Of a DNA stretch of 35,897 bases, positions 14,637 to 21,268 are shown piece after piece. The DNA is from STD1-80 sp043802745 (GTDB lineage: Bacteria > Patescibacteriota > Minisyncoccia > Minisyncoccales > CG1-02-41-26), in the NCBI GenBank assembly GCA_043802745.1, contig JAZDKU010000004.1:1-35897 (forward strand). Reading direction: 5' to 3'. Every line of letters begins with the position of its first letter. Position 1 is the stretch's first letter. The notes under the pieces were generated by a model. The model worked only from the letters and a program-made list of their open reading frames with translations. It searched no databases and was not told the origin of the DNA. A program made the position numbers and the translations under genes.

Positions 14637-14942
14637 ATGCGTATTAAAAAAGGAGACAATGTTTTAATAATTGCTGGCAAGGACAAAGGCAAAAAGGCTA
14701 AGGTCTTAAAAAGCTTTCCATCCAAGGGATTAATTTTGGTTGAAGGGGTTAATATAAAAAAGACTCACAAAAGGCCAAAAAAGCAAGGAGAAAAAGGGCA
14801 AATTGTTGAAGTTTCTTTTCCTATGCAGATTTCCAAGGCCCAGATTTTGTGCTCTAAATGTAGCAAGCCCACTAGGATAGGCTATAAGATAGAGGCAGAT
14901 AATAAAGTGAGAATTTGCAAAAAATGCAAAGCCGATATTTAA
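14637..14942 (+). CDS. rplX: 50S ribosomal protein L24 with a C-terminal zinc ribbon
   Basis: The 101-residue protein is uL24, an assembly initiator. The KOW motif is at the start (IKKGDNVLIIAGKDKGKKAKVL). VEGVNIKKTHKRPKK follows. The last third holds two CxxC pairs (CSKC and CKKC, about residues 77-98), which would bind zinc, as in some bacterial L24 proteins. Spacing to the neighbours is four bases on each side. Confidence 0.96.
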   Translation: MRIKKGDNVLIIAGKDKGKKAKVLKSFPSKGLILVEGVNIKKTHKRPKKQGEKGQIVEVSFPMQISKAQILCSKCSKPTRIGYKIEADNKVRICKKCKADI

Positions 14943-14946
14943 CTTT

Positions 14947-15504
14947 ATGAAAAGATTGCAAGAACAATATAATAAAGAAGTTATTCCAGAGATGGTTAAG
15001 AAGTTTGGTTATAAGAGTATAATGGCTGTGCCAAAAATAAAAAAGATTGTTATAAATTGTGGTTTTGGCAAAATGGTTATTGGCAAGAGTGGGGGCGAGC
15101 GAGAAAAAGCAGAGCAGTATATTTCAGAATCAATGGCTGCCATTACTGGGCAAAAACCATCTTTAAATAAAGCAAAAAAATCAATTGCCGCTTTTAAATT
15201 GAGAGAAGGCGTGGCGGTTGGCGCTCATTGCACTTTAAGAAAGAAAAGAATGTTTGATTTTTTAGAAAAATTGATTTGGATTGTTTTGCCAAGGTCTCGT
15301 GATTTTAGGGGCATTGATATTAAAGCAGTAACTAGCCAAGGGGATATTACTATTGGATTTAAAGAGTATGTTCCGTTTCCTGAATTGAAAGTTGAAAAAG
15401 AAAAAGGTATTTTTGGGCTGGAAGTTACAATTTCTACCACAGCCCAAACAAGAGAAGAAGGTATAGAGTTGTTAAGATTATTGGGCTTCCCATTTAAAAA
15501 GTAA
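14947..15504 (+). CDS. rplE: 50S ribosomal protein L5
   Basis: The 185-residue protein is uL5, which binds 5S rRNA and the P-site tRNA. Family landmarks are MAVPKIKKIVINCGFGK, the GQKPSLNKAKKSIAAFKLREG segment and LPRSRDFRGI. ISTTAQTREEGIELLRLLGFPF closes the fold. Length is slightly above the usual 178-180. It follows rplX by four bases. Confidence 0.97.
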   Translation: MKRLQEQYNKEVIPEMVKKFGYKSIMAVPKIKKIVINCGFGKMVIGKSGGEREKAEQYISESMAAITGQKPSLNKAKKSIAAFKLREGVAVGAHCTLRKKRMFDFLEKLIWIVLPRSRDFRGIDIKAVTSQGDITIGFKEYVPFPELKVEKEKGIFGLEVTISTTAQTREEGIELLRLLGFPFKK

Positions 15505-15508
15505 TAAC

Positions 15509-15694
15509 ATGGCAAAAAAATCATTAATTAACCAATCAAATCGAAAACCAAAGTTTTCCTCAAGAATAGTCAGGAGATGCTTTAAATGTGGAAGATACCG
15601 AGGATTTATAAGAGACTTTGGTTTGTGCCGAATTTGTTTTAGGGAAATGGCAAGTAGGGGAGAGATACCCGGAATAAAAAAATCAAGCTGGTAA
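15509..15694 (+). CDS. rpsN: 30S ribosomal protein S14, zinc-binding type
   Basis: The 61-residue protein is uS14 of the short zinc form (S14 type Z). Two CxxC pairs (CFKC and CRIC) are separated by 13 residues, RRCFKCGRYRGFIRDFGLCR being the signature. The C-terminal GEIPGIKKSSW is also characteristic. It lies four bases from both rplE and rpsH. Confidence 0.97.
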   Translation: MAKKSLINQSNRKPKFSSRIVRRCFKCGRYRGFIRDFGLCRICFREMASRGEIPGIKKSSW

Positions 15695-15698
15695 ATAT

Positions 15699-16088
15699 AT
15701 GACAGATCCAATAACAGACATGTTTAATAGAATAAGAAATGCTCAAGTTGTTTTTCACAAAACAACTGACGTTCCTTTTTCAAAATTAAGATACTCAATT
15801 GCTGAAATTTTAAAGGCAGAAGGGCTTATTTTGGATTGCAAGAAAAAAGGGAAAAAGCCATTCCAAATTATTAAAATACAATTAAAATATAACGAAAAGA
15901 TACCGGCTGTTTCTGGATTTAAAAGAATTTCAAAACCAGGCCAGAGAATTTATAAAAAAGCTGATGAAATTTCTAAAGTTAGGAGTGGCTATGGCTTATC
16001 GATTGTTTCCACTACCAATGGCCTGTTGACAGACAAACAAGCTAGAAAAAACAAAGTCGGAGGTGAATTAATGGTAGAAGTGTGGTAA
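15699..16088 (+). CDS. rpsH: 30S ribosomal protein S8
   Basis: The 129-residue protein is uS8, a central-domain primary binder and, in Escherichia coli, the spc operon repressor. It starts TDPITDMFNRIRNAQ and has FKRISKPGQRIYKKADEI and the GYGLSIVSTTNGLLTDKQAR signature (about residues 99-118). It ends GGELMVEVW in the normal way. No S8-type target site was recognised near rplE. Confidence 0.97.
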   Translation: MTDPITDMFNRIRNAQVVFHKTTDVPFSKLRYSIAEILKAEGLILDCKKKGKKPFQIIKIQLKYNEKIPAVSGFKRISKPGQRIYKKADEISKVRSGYGLSIVSTTNGLLTDKQARKNKVGGELMVEVW

Positions 16089-16104
16089 ATTAAGAATTAC
16101 TAAA

Positions 16105-16644
16105 ATGAGCAGAATAGGAAAAAAACCAATACAAATACCCCAAACCGTCACAGTTATTCTTGAAAAAGGCAGTGTTTTGTTTAAGGGGCCTAAAGGAGAG
16201 ATAAAACAGGAAGTTCCAGAGGGTATTGCTGTTGAGCAACAGGGTAATATTTTAGTTGTTAAGCCAGAGAAAGAAGGCAAAACAATAGCTGCTCTTTGGG
16301 GATTAACCACGGCCTTATTACTAAACCATGTTCACGGCGTTTCAGAAGGATTTGAGAAGAAATTAGAAATCAGGGGGGTTGGGTATAAGGTAGCCATAGA
16401 AGGGGACACAAAATTAAGGTTGGATTTAGGCTTTTCCCATCCTATTTTTATGGAAATTCCAAAAGGATTATCTGTAAAAATAGAGAAACAATTTATAATT
16501 ATTTCTGGTTTTGACAAGCAACAAGTTGGCCAATTTGGTGCAAAAATAAGGGCGATAAGAAAGCCAGAGCCATATAAAGGCAAGGGCGTTAGATATTTTG
16601 GCGAAGTTGTGCGTAAGAAAGAAGGCAAGAAAGCCGGCAAGTAA
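16105..16644 (+). CDS. rplF: 50S ribosomal protein L6
   Basis: The 179-residue protein is uL6, near the factor-binding site. It begins SRIGKKPIQIPQTVTV, has the first-domain GVSEGFEKKLEIRGVGYK junction and ends with the signature RKPEPYKGKGVRYFGE near residue 152. Two-domain length is normal. It is 16 bases after rpsH and 19 before rplR. Confidence 0.97.
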   Translation: MSRIGKKPIQIPQTVTVILEKGSVLFKGPKGEIKQEVPEGIAVEQQGNILVVKPEKEGKTIAALWGLTTALLLNHVHGVSEGFEKKLEIRGVGYKVAIEGDTKLRLDLGFSHPIFMEIPKGLSVKIEKQFIIISGFDKQQVGQFGAKIRAIRKPEPYKGKGVRYFGEVVRKKEGKKAGK

Positions 16645-16663
16645 TCTTTAATGAGGAATTAAC

Positions 16664-17002
16664 ATGAAACCAAACAAACAAGAAAAAAGAATAAGAAGGC
16701 ATAATAGAGTTAGGGCAAAAGTTGTTGGCACACCAAAAGCGCCTCGGCTTTGCGTGTTTAAATCAAATCAGCACATTTACGCGCAGATAATTGACGACGC
16801 TAAAGGCAAAACAATTATTTCAGCAAAAGATACTGGGAAAAAAGCAAAACTTGAAGCGGCTTTGGATGTTGGCAAGGCAATAGCCAAATTAGCCATAGAT
16901 AAAAAGATAAAGCAAGTTGTTTTTGATAGAGGAGGATTTAAATATCATGGAAGGATTAGGGCCGTGGCTGAAGGAGCGAGAGAAGGAGGATTGCAGTTTT
17001 AA
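16664..17002 (+). CDS. rplR: 50S ribosomal protein L18
   Basis: The 112-residue protein is uL18, a 5S rRNA binder of the central protuberance. RIRRHNRVRAKVVGTPKAPRL and FDRGGFKYHGRIRAVAEGAREGGL match the family end to end. The preceding TGAGGA about ten bases before the ATG is one of the few visible weak Shine-Dalgarno sequences. A hairpin repeat follows eight bases after the stop. Confidence 0.97.
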   Translation: MKPNKQEKRIRRHNRVRAKVVGTPKAPRLCVFKSNQHIYAQIIDDAKGKTIISAKDTGKKAKLEAALDVGKAIAKLAIDKKIKQVVFDRGGFKYHGRIRAVAEGAREGGLQF

Positions 17003-17009
17003 GCTTTTT

Positions 17010-17047
17010 CGCCCCACCCCTCGGCTTTCGGGCCGAGGAGTGGGGCG
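17010..17047 (+). repeat. hairpin repeat copy 3, before rpsE
   Basis: The stem is CGCCCCAC/GTGGGGCG plus CCTCGGC/GCCGAGG with the shared C.A mismatch; the loop is TTTCGG. Against copies 1 and 2 a T-A pair has become G-C, which is a compensating change. It ends 14 bases before the rpsE ATG. Confidence 0.92.
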
Positions 17048-17061
17048 GAAAAATATAATTT

Positions 17062-17595
17062 ATGGAACAACAGCAACAAGGAAAATTTAATAGAGACAGA
17101 AGGGGGCAATTTCCTGCCAAACCAAAAGATGAATTTGATTCAGTGGTTTTAGATTTAGCTAGAGTTACTCGAGTTACCAAAGGAGGAAAGCAAATGCGCT
17201 TTAGAGCGGTGGTGGTGGTTGGTAATAAAAAAGGGAAGATTGGCCTTGGCGTGGCTAAGGGGCCGGATGTGGCTATTGCTGTTGAAAAATCAACTCGGCT
17301 AGCTAAAAAAAACTTATTGTCTGTGCCAATGTTTGAGGAAACAATTCCTCACGAAGTTACAGCAAAGTATGGTCCAGCTCGGGTTTTGTTAAGACCCCAA
17401 GCAAAAGGTAGAGGTTTGGTGGCCGGGGGGCAGGTTAGGGTTATTTGCAATTTAGCAGGAATTAGAAACATTTCTTCAAAATTGTTATCTAGGTCAAGAA
17501 ATAAATTAAATATTGCCCGAGCAACCATTGCTGCTTTAAAGGGATTGAAAATAAAGGACGCCCCCAAAACACAAGTTGTGAGCGAAACCAAGTAA
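17062..17595 (+). CDS. rpsE: 30S ribosomal protein S5
   Basis: The 177-residue protein is uS5, important for decoding fidelity and mRNA unwinding. The N-terminal double-stranded RNA-binding domain has LDLARVTRVTKGGKQMRFRA, and GNKKGKIGLGVAKGPDV follows. The C-terminal domain has RPQAKGRGLVAGGQVRVI. rplO starts 11 bases after the stop: rpmD (uL30), found here in most bacteria, is absent, a known CPR trait. Confidence 0.97.
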   Translation: MEQQQQGKFNRDRRGQFPAKPKDEFDSVVLDLARVTRVTKGGKQMRFRAVVVVGNKKGKIGLGVAKGPDVAIAVEKSTRLAKKNLLSVPMFEETIPHEVTAKYGPARVLLRPQAKGRGLVAGGQVRVICNLAGIRNISSKLLSRSRNKLNIARATIAALKGLKIKDAPKTQVVSETK

Positions 17596-17606
17596 GAATT
17601 ACTAAA

Positions 17607-18035
17607 ATGCAAATTCACGAATTACAACCAGATAATAAAACAAAAGATAGCAAGCGGATTGGCCGGGGAGGCAAAAAGGGGACTTATTGTGGAAAGGGGT
17701 GTAAGGGCCAGAAGTCAAGGGCTGGCAGAAAAATGCAACCTTTTATGAGAGAAATTATTAAAAGATATCCAAAAATAAGAGGATACAGGCAAGAGTTGAG
17801 AGGCGAGGGAGTTGCCTCATTGAATCTTAATGTTTTAGAGAAAAATTTTAAAGCAGGCGAAAAAATTACGCCAGAAATTTTAGTTGATAAAAAATTGATT
17901 AGAAAAATTTCAGGTAAAACCCCATTGGTAAAGATTTTAGGAAATGGAGAAATCACTAAGCAACTTATAATTGAAGATTGTTTGGTGTCTGCCACAGCAA
18001 AAGTTAAAATAGAAAAAAATGGAATGGTTCAATAA
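17607..18035 (+). CDS. rplO: 50S ribosomal protein L15
   Basis: The 142-residue protein is uL15. The Gly/Lys-rich start RIGRGGKKGTYCGKGCKGQKSRAG (about residues 18-41) is the family signature. The C-terminal domain ends VSATAKVKIEKNGMVQ. The gene overlaps secY by 17 bases, so the translocon gene is coupled to it, as in the classical spc operon. Confidence 0.96.
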   Translation: MQIHELQPDNKTKDSKRIGRGGKKGTYCGKGCKGQKSRAGRKMQPFMREIIKRYPKIRGYRQELRGEGVASLNLNVLEKNFKAGEKITPEILVDKKLIRKISGKTPLVKILGNGEITKQLIIEDCLVSATAKVKIEKNGMVQ

Positions 18036-19302
18036 ATTATTATTAATATTTAAAGACAAGCAATTAAGAAATAAAATTCTGTTTGTTTTGGCTTTGCTGG
18101 CTGTTTCGCGCCTAGCGGCCAATATTCCTATCCCAGGCATTGATTTGGAAAATTTAAAAAGATTCTTTAGTCAAAATGAGCTTTTAGGGCTTTTAAATGT
18201 TTTTGTTGGTGGGGCTTTTTCCAATTTATCAATTGTCATGCTTGGCTTGGGCCCCTATATTACCTCAACCATTATTATTCAGCTTTTAACAATGATTTTC
18301 CCGGCTTTGGAAAAAATGTATAAAGAAGAAGGAGAAGCGGGTAGAGCTAGATTTAATAAATATGGAAGAATTTTAACAGTGCCCTTAGCTGCTTTGCAGG
18401 GTTATGCAATGTTGATGCTGTTTCAAAAACAAGGAGCTATTGCTGTTTTGCCAGCCTGGCAAATGGTTACCTCTATTATTACTATCACTGGGGGAGCATT
18501 ATTTTTAATGTGGCTTGGTGAGCTTATCACCGAAAAGGGTATTGGCAATGGCGTTTCCATTTTAATATTTGCTGGCATTGTGGCTGATACGCCTTCGCAA
18601 ATTAGGCAAATTGCTTTAAGCTGGGATCCTTCAAAAGCGCTTTCTTATATTGCATTTTTTGTTATTGCTTTGGTAATTATTGCTGGAGTTGTTTTAATAA
18701 CCGAAGCCAAAAGAAATATTCCTGTTAACTATGCCAAAAGAGTGCGGGGCAATAAAATGTATGGAGGTGTTTCTACTTATTTGCCTATTAATTTAAATCC
18801 AGCTGGGGTTATTCCAATTATTTTTGCTTTAAGTATTTTAATGTTTCCTACAATGATTGCTAATTTTCTAACTGTTGGGGGAAACGCTTTTATTGCCAAT
18901 ATGGCAAAAACGGTTTCAGTATTTTTATCAAATGTTTGGGTAAACGGGTCTTTGTTTTTTGTTTTAGTTTTTCTTTTTACTTTTTTCTATACAGCTGTTA
19001 CTTTTGACCCAAAATCAATTGCCACTAATTTGCAAAAAATGGGCGGATTTGTGCCGGGCATTAGGCCAGGGGAGTCAACAGCTGGATTCTTGAAAAAGAT
19101 TCTTTACCGCACGCTTTGCATTGGCGCTTTATCTTTGGCTTTAATTGCGGTGTTGCCGTCAATCATTCAGGGCATTACAGGGGTTGTGGCTTTTCAATTT
19201 TTAATTGGGGGCACGGCTATATTGATTGTGGTTTCGGTGGTTTTGGACATCTGGCGCCAGGTAAAAGCCCAAATGGAAATGAGAGATTACGAAAACTTGT
19301 AG
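18019..19302 (+). CDS. secY: protein translocase subunit SecY
   Basis: The 427-residue membrane protein forms the Sec channel. Ten hydrophobic segments can be followed. ANIPIPGID opens TM1, the plug and TM2 region follow, and GITEK-like GELITEKGIGNGVSILIF and RIPVNYAKR-like NIPVNYAKRVRG are conserved. PGIRPGESTAGFLKKILYR marks the last cytoplasmic loop before TM9-10. It is the last gene of this unit; a terminator follows at 19341. Confidence 0.97.
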   Translation: MEWFNKLLLIFKDKQLRNKILFVLALLAVSRLAANIPIPGIDLENLKRFFSQNELLGLLNVFVGGAFSNLSIVMLGLGPYITSTIIIQLLTMIFPALEKMYKEEGEAGRARFNKYGRILTVPLAALQGYAMLMLFQKQGAIAVLPAWQMVTSIITITGGALFLMWLGELITEKGIGNGVSILIFAGIVADTPSQIRQIALSWDPSKALSYIAFFVIALVIIAGVVLITEAKRNIPVNYAKRVRGNKMYGGVSTYLPINLNPAGVIPIIFALSILMFPTMIANFLTVGGNAFIANMAKTVSVFLSNVWVNGSLFFVLVFLFTFFYTAVTFDPKSIATNLQKMGGFVPGIRPGESTAGFLKKILYRTLCIGALSLALIAVLPSIIQGITGVVAFQFLIGGTAILIVVSVVLDIWRQVKAQMEMRDYENL

Positions 19303-19316
19303 AAAGTTTGACTTAA

Positions 19317-19365
19317 GCCGGTCTTACCGGCGTAGCTTTGCAGGTTTGACCAGCCTGTTTTTCTT
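19317..19365 (+). terminator. hairpins and terminator after secY
   Basis: GCCGGT/ACCGGC (19317-19331) is a 6 bp hairpin with a three-base loop. It is followed by CAGG/CCTG (19341-19357) with a run of five T (19358-19362). The second is a short but plausible intrinsic terminator for the secY transcript. The bases from here to 19446 hold nothing else I recognise. Confidence 0.55.
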
Positions 19366-19446
19366 TATTTCAAGCTAAAAAACATAAATCTCAAATTATT
19401 CAATTCTGAGACGGTCGTCGCAAAAGTGAATAAAACAAAAATAAAA

Positions 19447-19478
19447 CAAAACAAGCCATATTGCTATGGTTTGTTTTG
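19447..19478 (-). terminator. terminator of the minus-strand tRNA-like unit
   Basis: A 14-base arm (19447-19460) pairs with 19465-19478 around a four-base loop, with one mismatch. On the minus strand it is followed by TTTTATTTTTGTTTT. It begins within the CCA of the tRNA-like gene, so the transcript ends immediately after it. Confidence 0.8.
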
Positions 19479-19578
19479 GTGCGGAGGCCGGCGGGATCGA
19501 ACCGCATCCTATAAATAGGACCAGTCGTTTATCAAGCGCTGGCCAGAGCCATCTGGCTTCAGCCTCCCATGCCTCCGC
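19477..19578 (-). tRNA. tRNA-like gene, type II, anticodon unresolved
   Basis: Minus strand, 102 bases including an encoded CCA with discriminator A. The acceptor GCGGAGG(C) pairs with (G)CCTCCGC over 7-8 bp. A T-arm GCGG-TTCGATC-CCGC and a long variable arm TCCTA-TTTA-TAGGA (19507-19520) are clear. The D-loop region GAGGCTGAAG resembles tRNA-Ser. However, no regular 5 bp stem with a 7-base anticodon loop can be drawn: CCAG/CTGG encloses 14 bases (CGCTTGATAAACGA). The T-stem and acceptor are separated by extra bases (14 instead of 12 between T-loop and discriminator), and base 8 is C rather than T. A73 would suit Leu and the long arm Leu or Ser. It could be an atypical tRNA, a degenerate one, or a tRNA mimic. 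Confidence 0.6.
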
Positions 19579-19677
19579 GATTTAATTATATTACAAATAA
19601 AACAAAAGCAACACCTCCATTACTGAAGATGTCGCTTTTGGTCCTTTTTGGACACGGCTCGCGCTTGATAAACGATT
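19579..19677 (-). ncRNA. structured 5' leader complementary to the tRNA-like region
   Basis: The predicted transcript begins with UCGUUUAUCAAGCGC (19675-19661), which is perfectly complementary to 19525-19539 in the middle of the tRNA-like gene. The next GAGCC pairs with GGCUC (19550-19546) across a six-base bulge. The leader also has GUCC-AAAAA-GGAC (19653-19641) and an 11 bp hairpin CAAAAGCGACA/UGUUGCUUUUG (19640-19603). The latter contains a G.U pair that only forms on the minus strand and is extended by CUUC/GAGG around a 7-base loop. No matching known RNA family was recognised. Confidence 0.6.
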
Positions 19678-19683
19678 ACTTAC

Positions 19684-19711
19684 ATTATACGAAAATTTTA
19701 TCGTTTGTCAA
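19684..19711 (-). promoter_or_regulatory. consensus promoter of the tRNA-like unit
   Basis: On the minus strand TTGACA (19711-19706) and TATAAT (19689-19684) are both perfect with a 16-base spacer. Initiation is expected near 19677, right at the complementary segment. It is divergent from the adk-side promoter 20 bases away. Confidence 0.88.
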
Positions 19712-19730
19712 CTCAAATTATCCACAAGCA

Positions 19731-19758
19731 TTGAAAGTCAGTTTTTTTATGATATATT
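19731..19758 (+). promoter_or_regulatory. distal promoter on the adk side
   Basis: TTGAAA (19731-19736) and TATATT (19753-19758) with a 16-base spacer. Transcription would start near 19765, immediately before a terminator-like hairpin, so this promoter may mainly give a very short RNA or be attenuated. Confidence 0.55.
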
Positions 19759-19771
19759 AAATATGTGCGGT

Positions 19772-19791
19772 AGGGGCTTTGGCCCTTTTTT
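19772..19791 (+). terminator. terminator-like hairpin upstream of adk
   Basis: GGGC/GCCC with an additional G.U and A-U pair (19772-19777 with 19782-19787) closes a four-base loop and runs into six T. It lies only a few bases after the expected start of the distal promoter. It could be an attenuator or the end of a tiny transcript. Confidence 0.5.
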
Positions 19792-19815
19792 AAATTTTTA
19801 AATAATCCATAAATT

Positions 19816-19824
19816 TGCTATTAT
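19816..19824 (+). promoter_or_regulatory. extended -10 giving a leaderless adk mRNA
   Basis: TGCTATTAT (19816-19824) is an extended -10 box. Six bases separate it from the adk ATG, so a start seven bases after the box falls on the A of the ATG. The same geometry recurs for the genes at 21269 and 30477. Confidence 0.6.
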
Positions 19825-19830
19825 ATACTT

Positions 19831-20508
19831 ATGCATAAACCTATAAATTTTGTTTTAATTGGCCGGTCGGGTTGTGGCAAGGGTACACAAGCTAAGCTTT
19901 TAGGCGAGCATTTTGGCAATTTGTTTTATATTTCTACTGGCCATCTGTTTAGAAAGCTCGCTGAGCAGGACACACAAGTTGGGCATAAAGTTAAAGATGT
20001 CTTAGATAATGGCGGGCTTCAGTTTGATGATTTAGCTACTATGCTCTGGGTGTCAGAAATTTCTTATAACTTAAAAGAAGACCAAGGTTTTTGTTTGGAT
20101 GGGGCTCCCCGTAGAATTGAAGAAGCAATAGTGCTTGATGATTTTTTGCAATACTTTGAAAGAAAAGATAGCACTATGATTATTTTGCTCGATATCTCTA
20201 GGCAGGAGGCTTTTGATCGGCTAACCAAAAGAAGGATTTGCCAAAATTGCGGGCAGCTTATTCCTTGGGTGGGGGAGTATAAAAACTTAAACGCTTGCGA
20301 TAAATGTGGGGGGGATTTAGAGGAACGAGCCGACGATACCCCAGAGGCTATTGAAAATAGGCTTGATTATTTTGATAAAGATGTGAGTAAGGTAATAAAA
20401 TATTTTCAAAAGAAAAAAAGATTGATCAAAATAAACGGTGAGCAAATGATAGAAAAAGTTTTTGAGGATATTTTAAGTGAGGTGAGAAAAAGAGATGATA
20501 ACAATTAA
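19831..20508 (+). CDS. adk: adenylate kinase with a zinc-binding lid
   Basis: The 225-residue enzyme makes 2 ADP from ATP and AMP. The P-loop GRSGCGKGT is at residues 11-19, and LDGAPRRIEEA carries the AMP-side arginines (the usual text is DGFPR, here DGAPR). The lid has C137/C140 and C156/C159, which would bind zinc. The signature RADDTPEAIENRL is intact. As in many bacteria it follows secY and precedes map, though a 528-base non-coding region intervenes here. It overlaps map by 14 bases. Confidence 0.96.
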   Translation: MHKPINFVLIGRSGCGKGTQAKLLGEHFGNLFYISTGHLFRKLAEQDTQVGHKVKDVLDNGGLQFDDLATMLWVSEISYNLKEDQGFCLDGAPRRIEEAIVLDDFLQYFERKDSTMIILLDISRQEAFDRLTKRRICQNCGQLIPWVGEYKNLNACDKCGGDLEERADDTPEAIENRLDYFDKDVSKVIKYFQKKKRLIKINGEQMIEKVFEDILSEVRKRDDNN

Positions 20509-21250
20509 GACAGAAAAAGAAATTGCCATAATGCGAGAAGCCGGAAAAATTTTGGCTAGTATTATGGAAAAAGCCAAAGAAATGGTTAAGTCTGGCGTGG
20601 CTACTTTAGAGATTGACAGATTTTCTGAGGCCCTTATTCTGCAATATGGCGCAGAGAGCGCTTTTAAAAATTACGAAGGCTTTCCCACAGTTTCTTGTTG
20701 CTCGGTTAATGATATGGTAGTGCATGGTGTGCCCAATAGCCAAACCCTAAAGCAAGGAGATTTGCTTTGTTTTGATTTGGGTATTAAGTATAAAGGGTTT
20801 TATTCAGATAGCGCTTTTGCTACTTTAGTGGGCGCTCCTCAACCAAAGGATAGTGAGGCTATAAGGCTTATTAAAACTACGCAAAAGGCTTTAAAATTAG
20901 CCATTGCCAAGGCCAAGCCAGGGAATACTTTTGGGGATATTGGTAATATTGTGCAAAGGTTTGTTGAATATCAAGGGTTTAATGTGGTGCGCGATTTGTG
21001 TGGCCATGGCATTGGCAAGACATTGCACGAGGACCCAAAAATTTGTAACTATGGCAAAAGAAACACGGGCCAAAAAATTGAGGTTGGTATGGTGTTTTGC
21101 CTTGAGCCCATGGTAACTATGGGCGATTGGAAATTAAAAAAAGCCAATGATGGATTTGGCTATAAAACAGCCGACGGCTCTCTAGCTTGCCACTTCGAAC
21201 ACACCATCGCCATCACCAAAAACGGCCCGCAAGTGTTAACAAAAATTTAA
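20495..21250 (+). CDS. map: methionine aminopeptidase type I
   Basis: The 251-residue enzyme removes the initiator methionine. The five metal ligands are visible: D94 (CFDLG), D105 (YSDSA), H171 (GHGIG), E204 (LEPM) and E235 (FEHT), and H77 and H178 complete the active site. The N-terminus lacks the SH3-binding zinc extension, so it is the plain type I form. It overlaps adk by 14 bases and is the last gene before an independently promoted GalT-like gene. Confidence 0.97.
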   Translation: MITIKTEKEIAIMREAGKILASIMEKAKEMVKSGVATLEIDRFSEALILQYGAESAFKNYEGFPTVSCCSVNDMVVHGVPNSQTLKQGDLLCFDLGIKYKGFYSDSAFATLVGAPQPKDSEAIRLIKTTQKALKLAIAKAKPGNTFGDIGNIVQRFVEYQGFNVVRDLCGHGIGKTLHEDPKICNYGKRNTGQKIEVGMVFCLEPMVTMGDWKLKKANDGFGYKTADGSLACHFEHTIAITKNGPQVLTKI

Positions 21251-21253
21251 CTT

Positions 21254-21262
21254 TGCTATAAT
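21254..21262 (+). promoter_or_regulatory. extended -10 giving a leaderless mRNA for the GalT-like gene
   Basis: TGCTATAAT (21254-21262) is a perfect extended -10 box. It ends exactly six bases before the ATG at 21269. No clear -35 box is seen, as is normal for extended -10 promoters. Confidence 0.72.
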
Positions 21263-21268
21263 AAGTTA

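Noticed and set aside
19477..19677. Reading the minus-strand RNA as tmRNA or tRNA-Sec
   Set aside because: The acceptor lacks the G3.U70 pair of tmRNA, there is no plausible tag frame ending in an Ala-Ala sequence, and no TCA anticodon is present. A short frame MEVLLLFYL in the leader lies in a hairpin and has no supporting signal.
19569..19760. 63-codon plus-strand frame over the tRNA-like promoter region
   Set aside because: It is translated from the complement of the structured leader and has no family resemblance.
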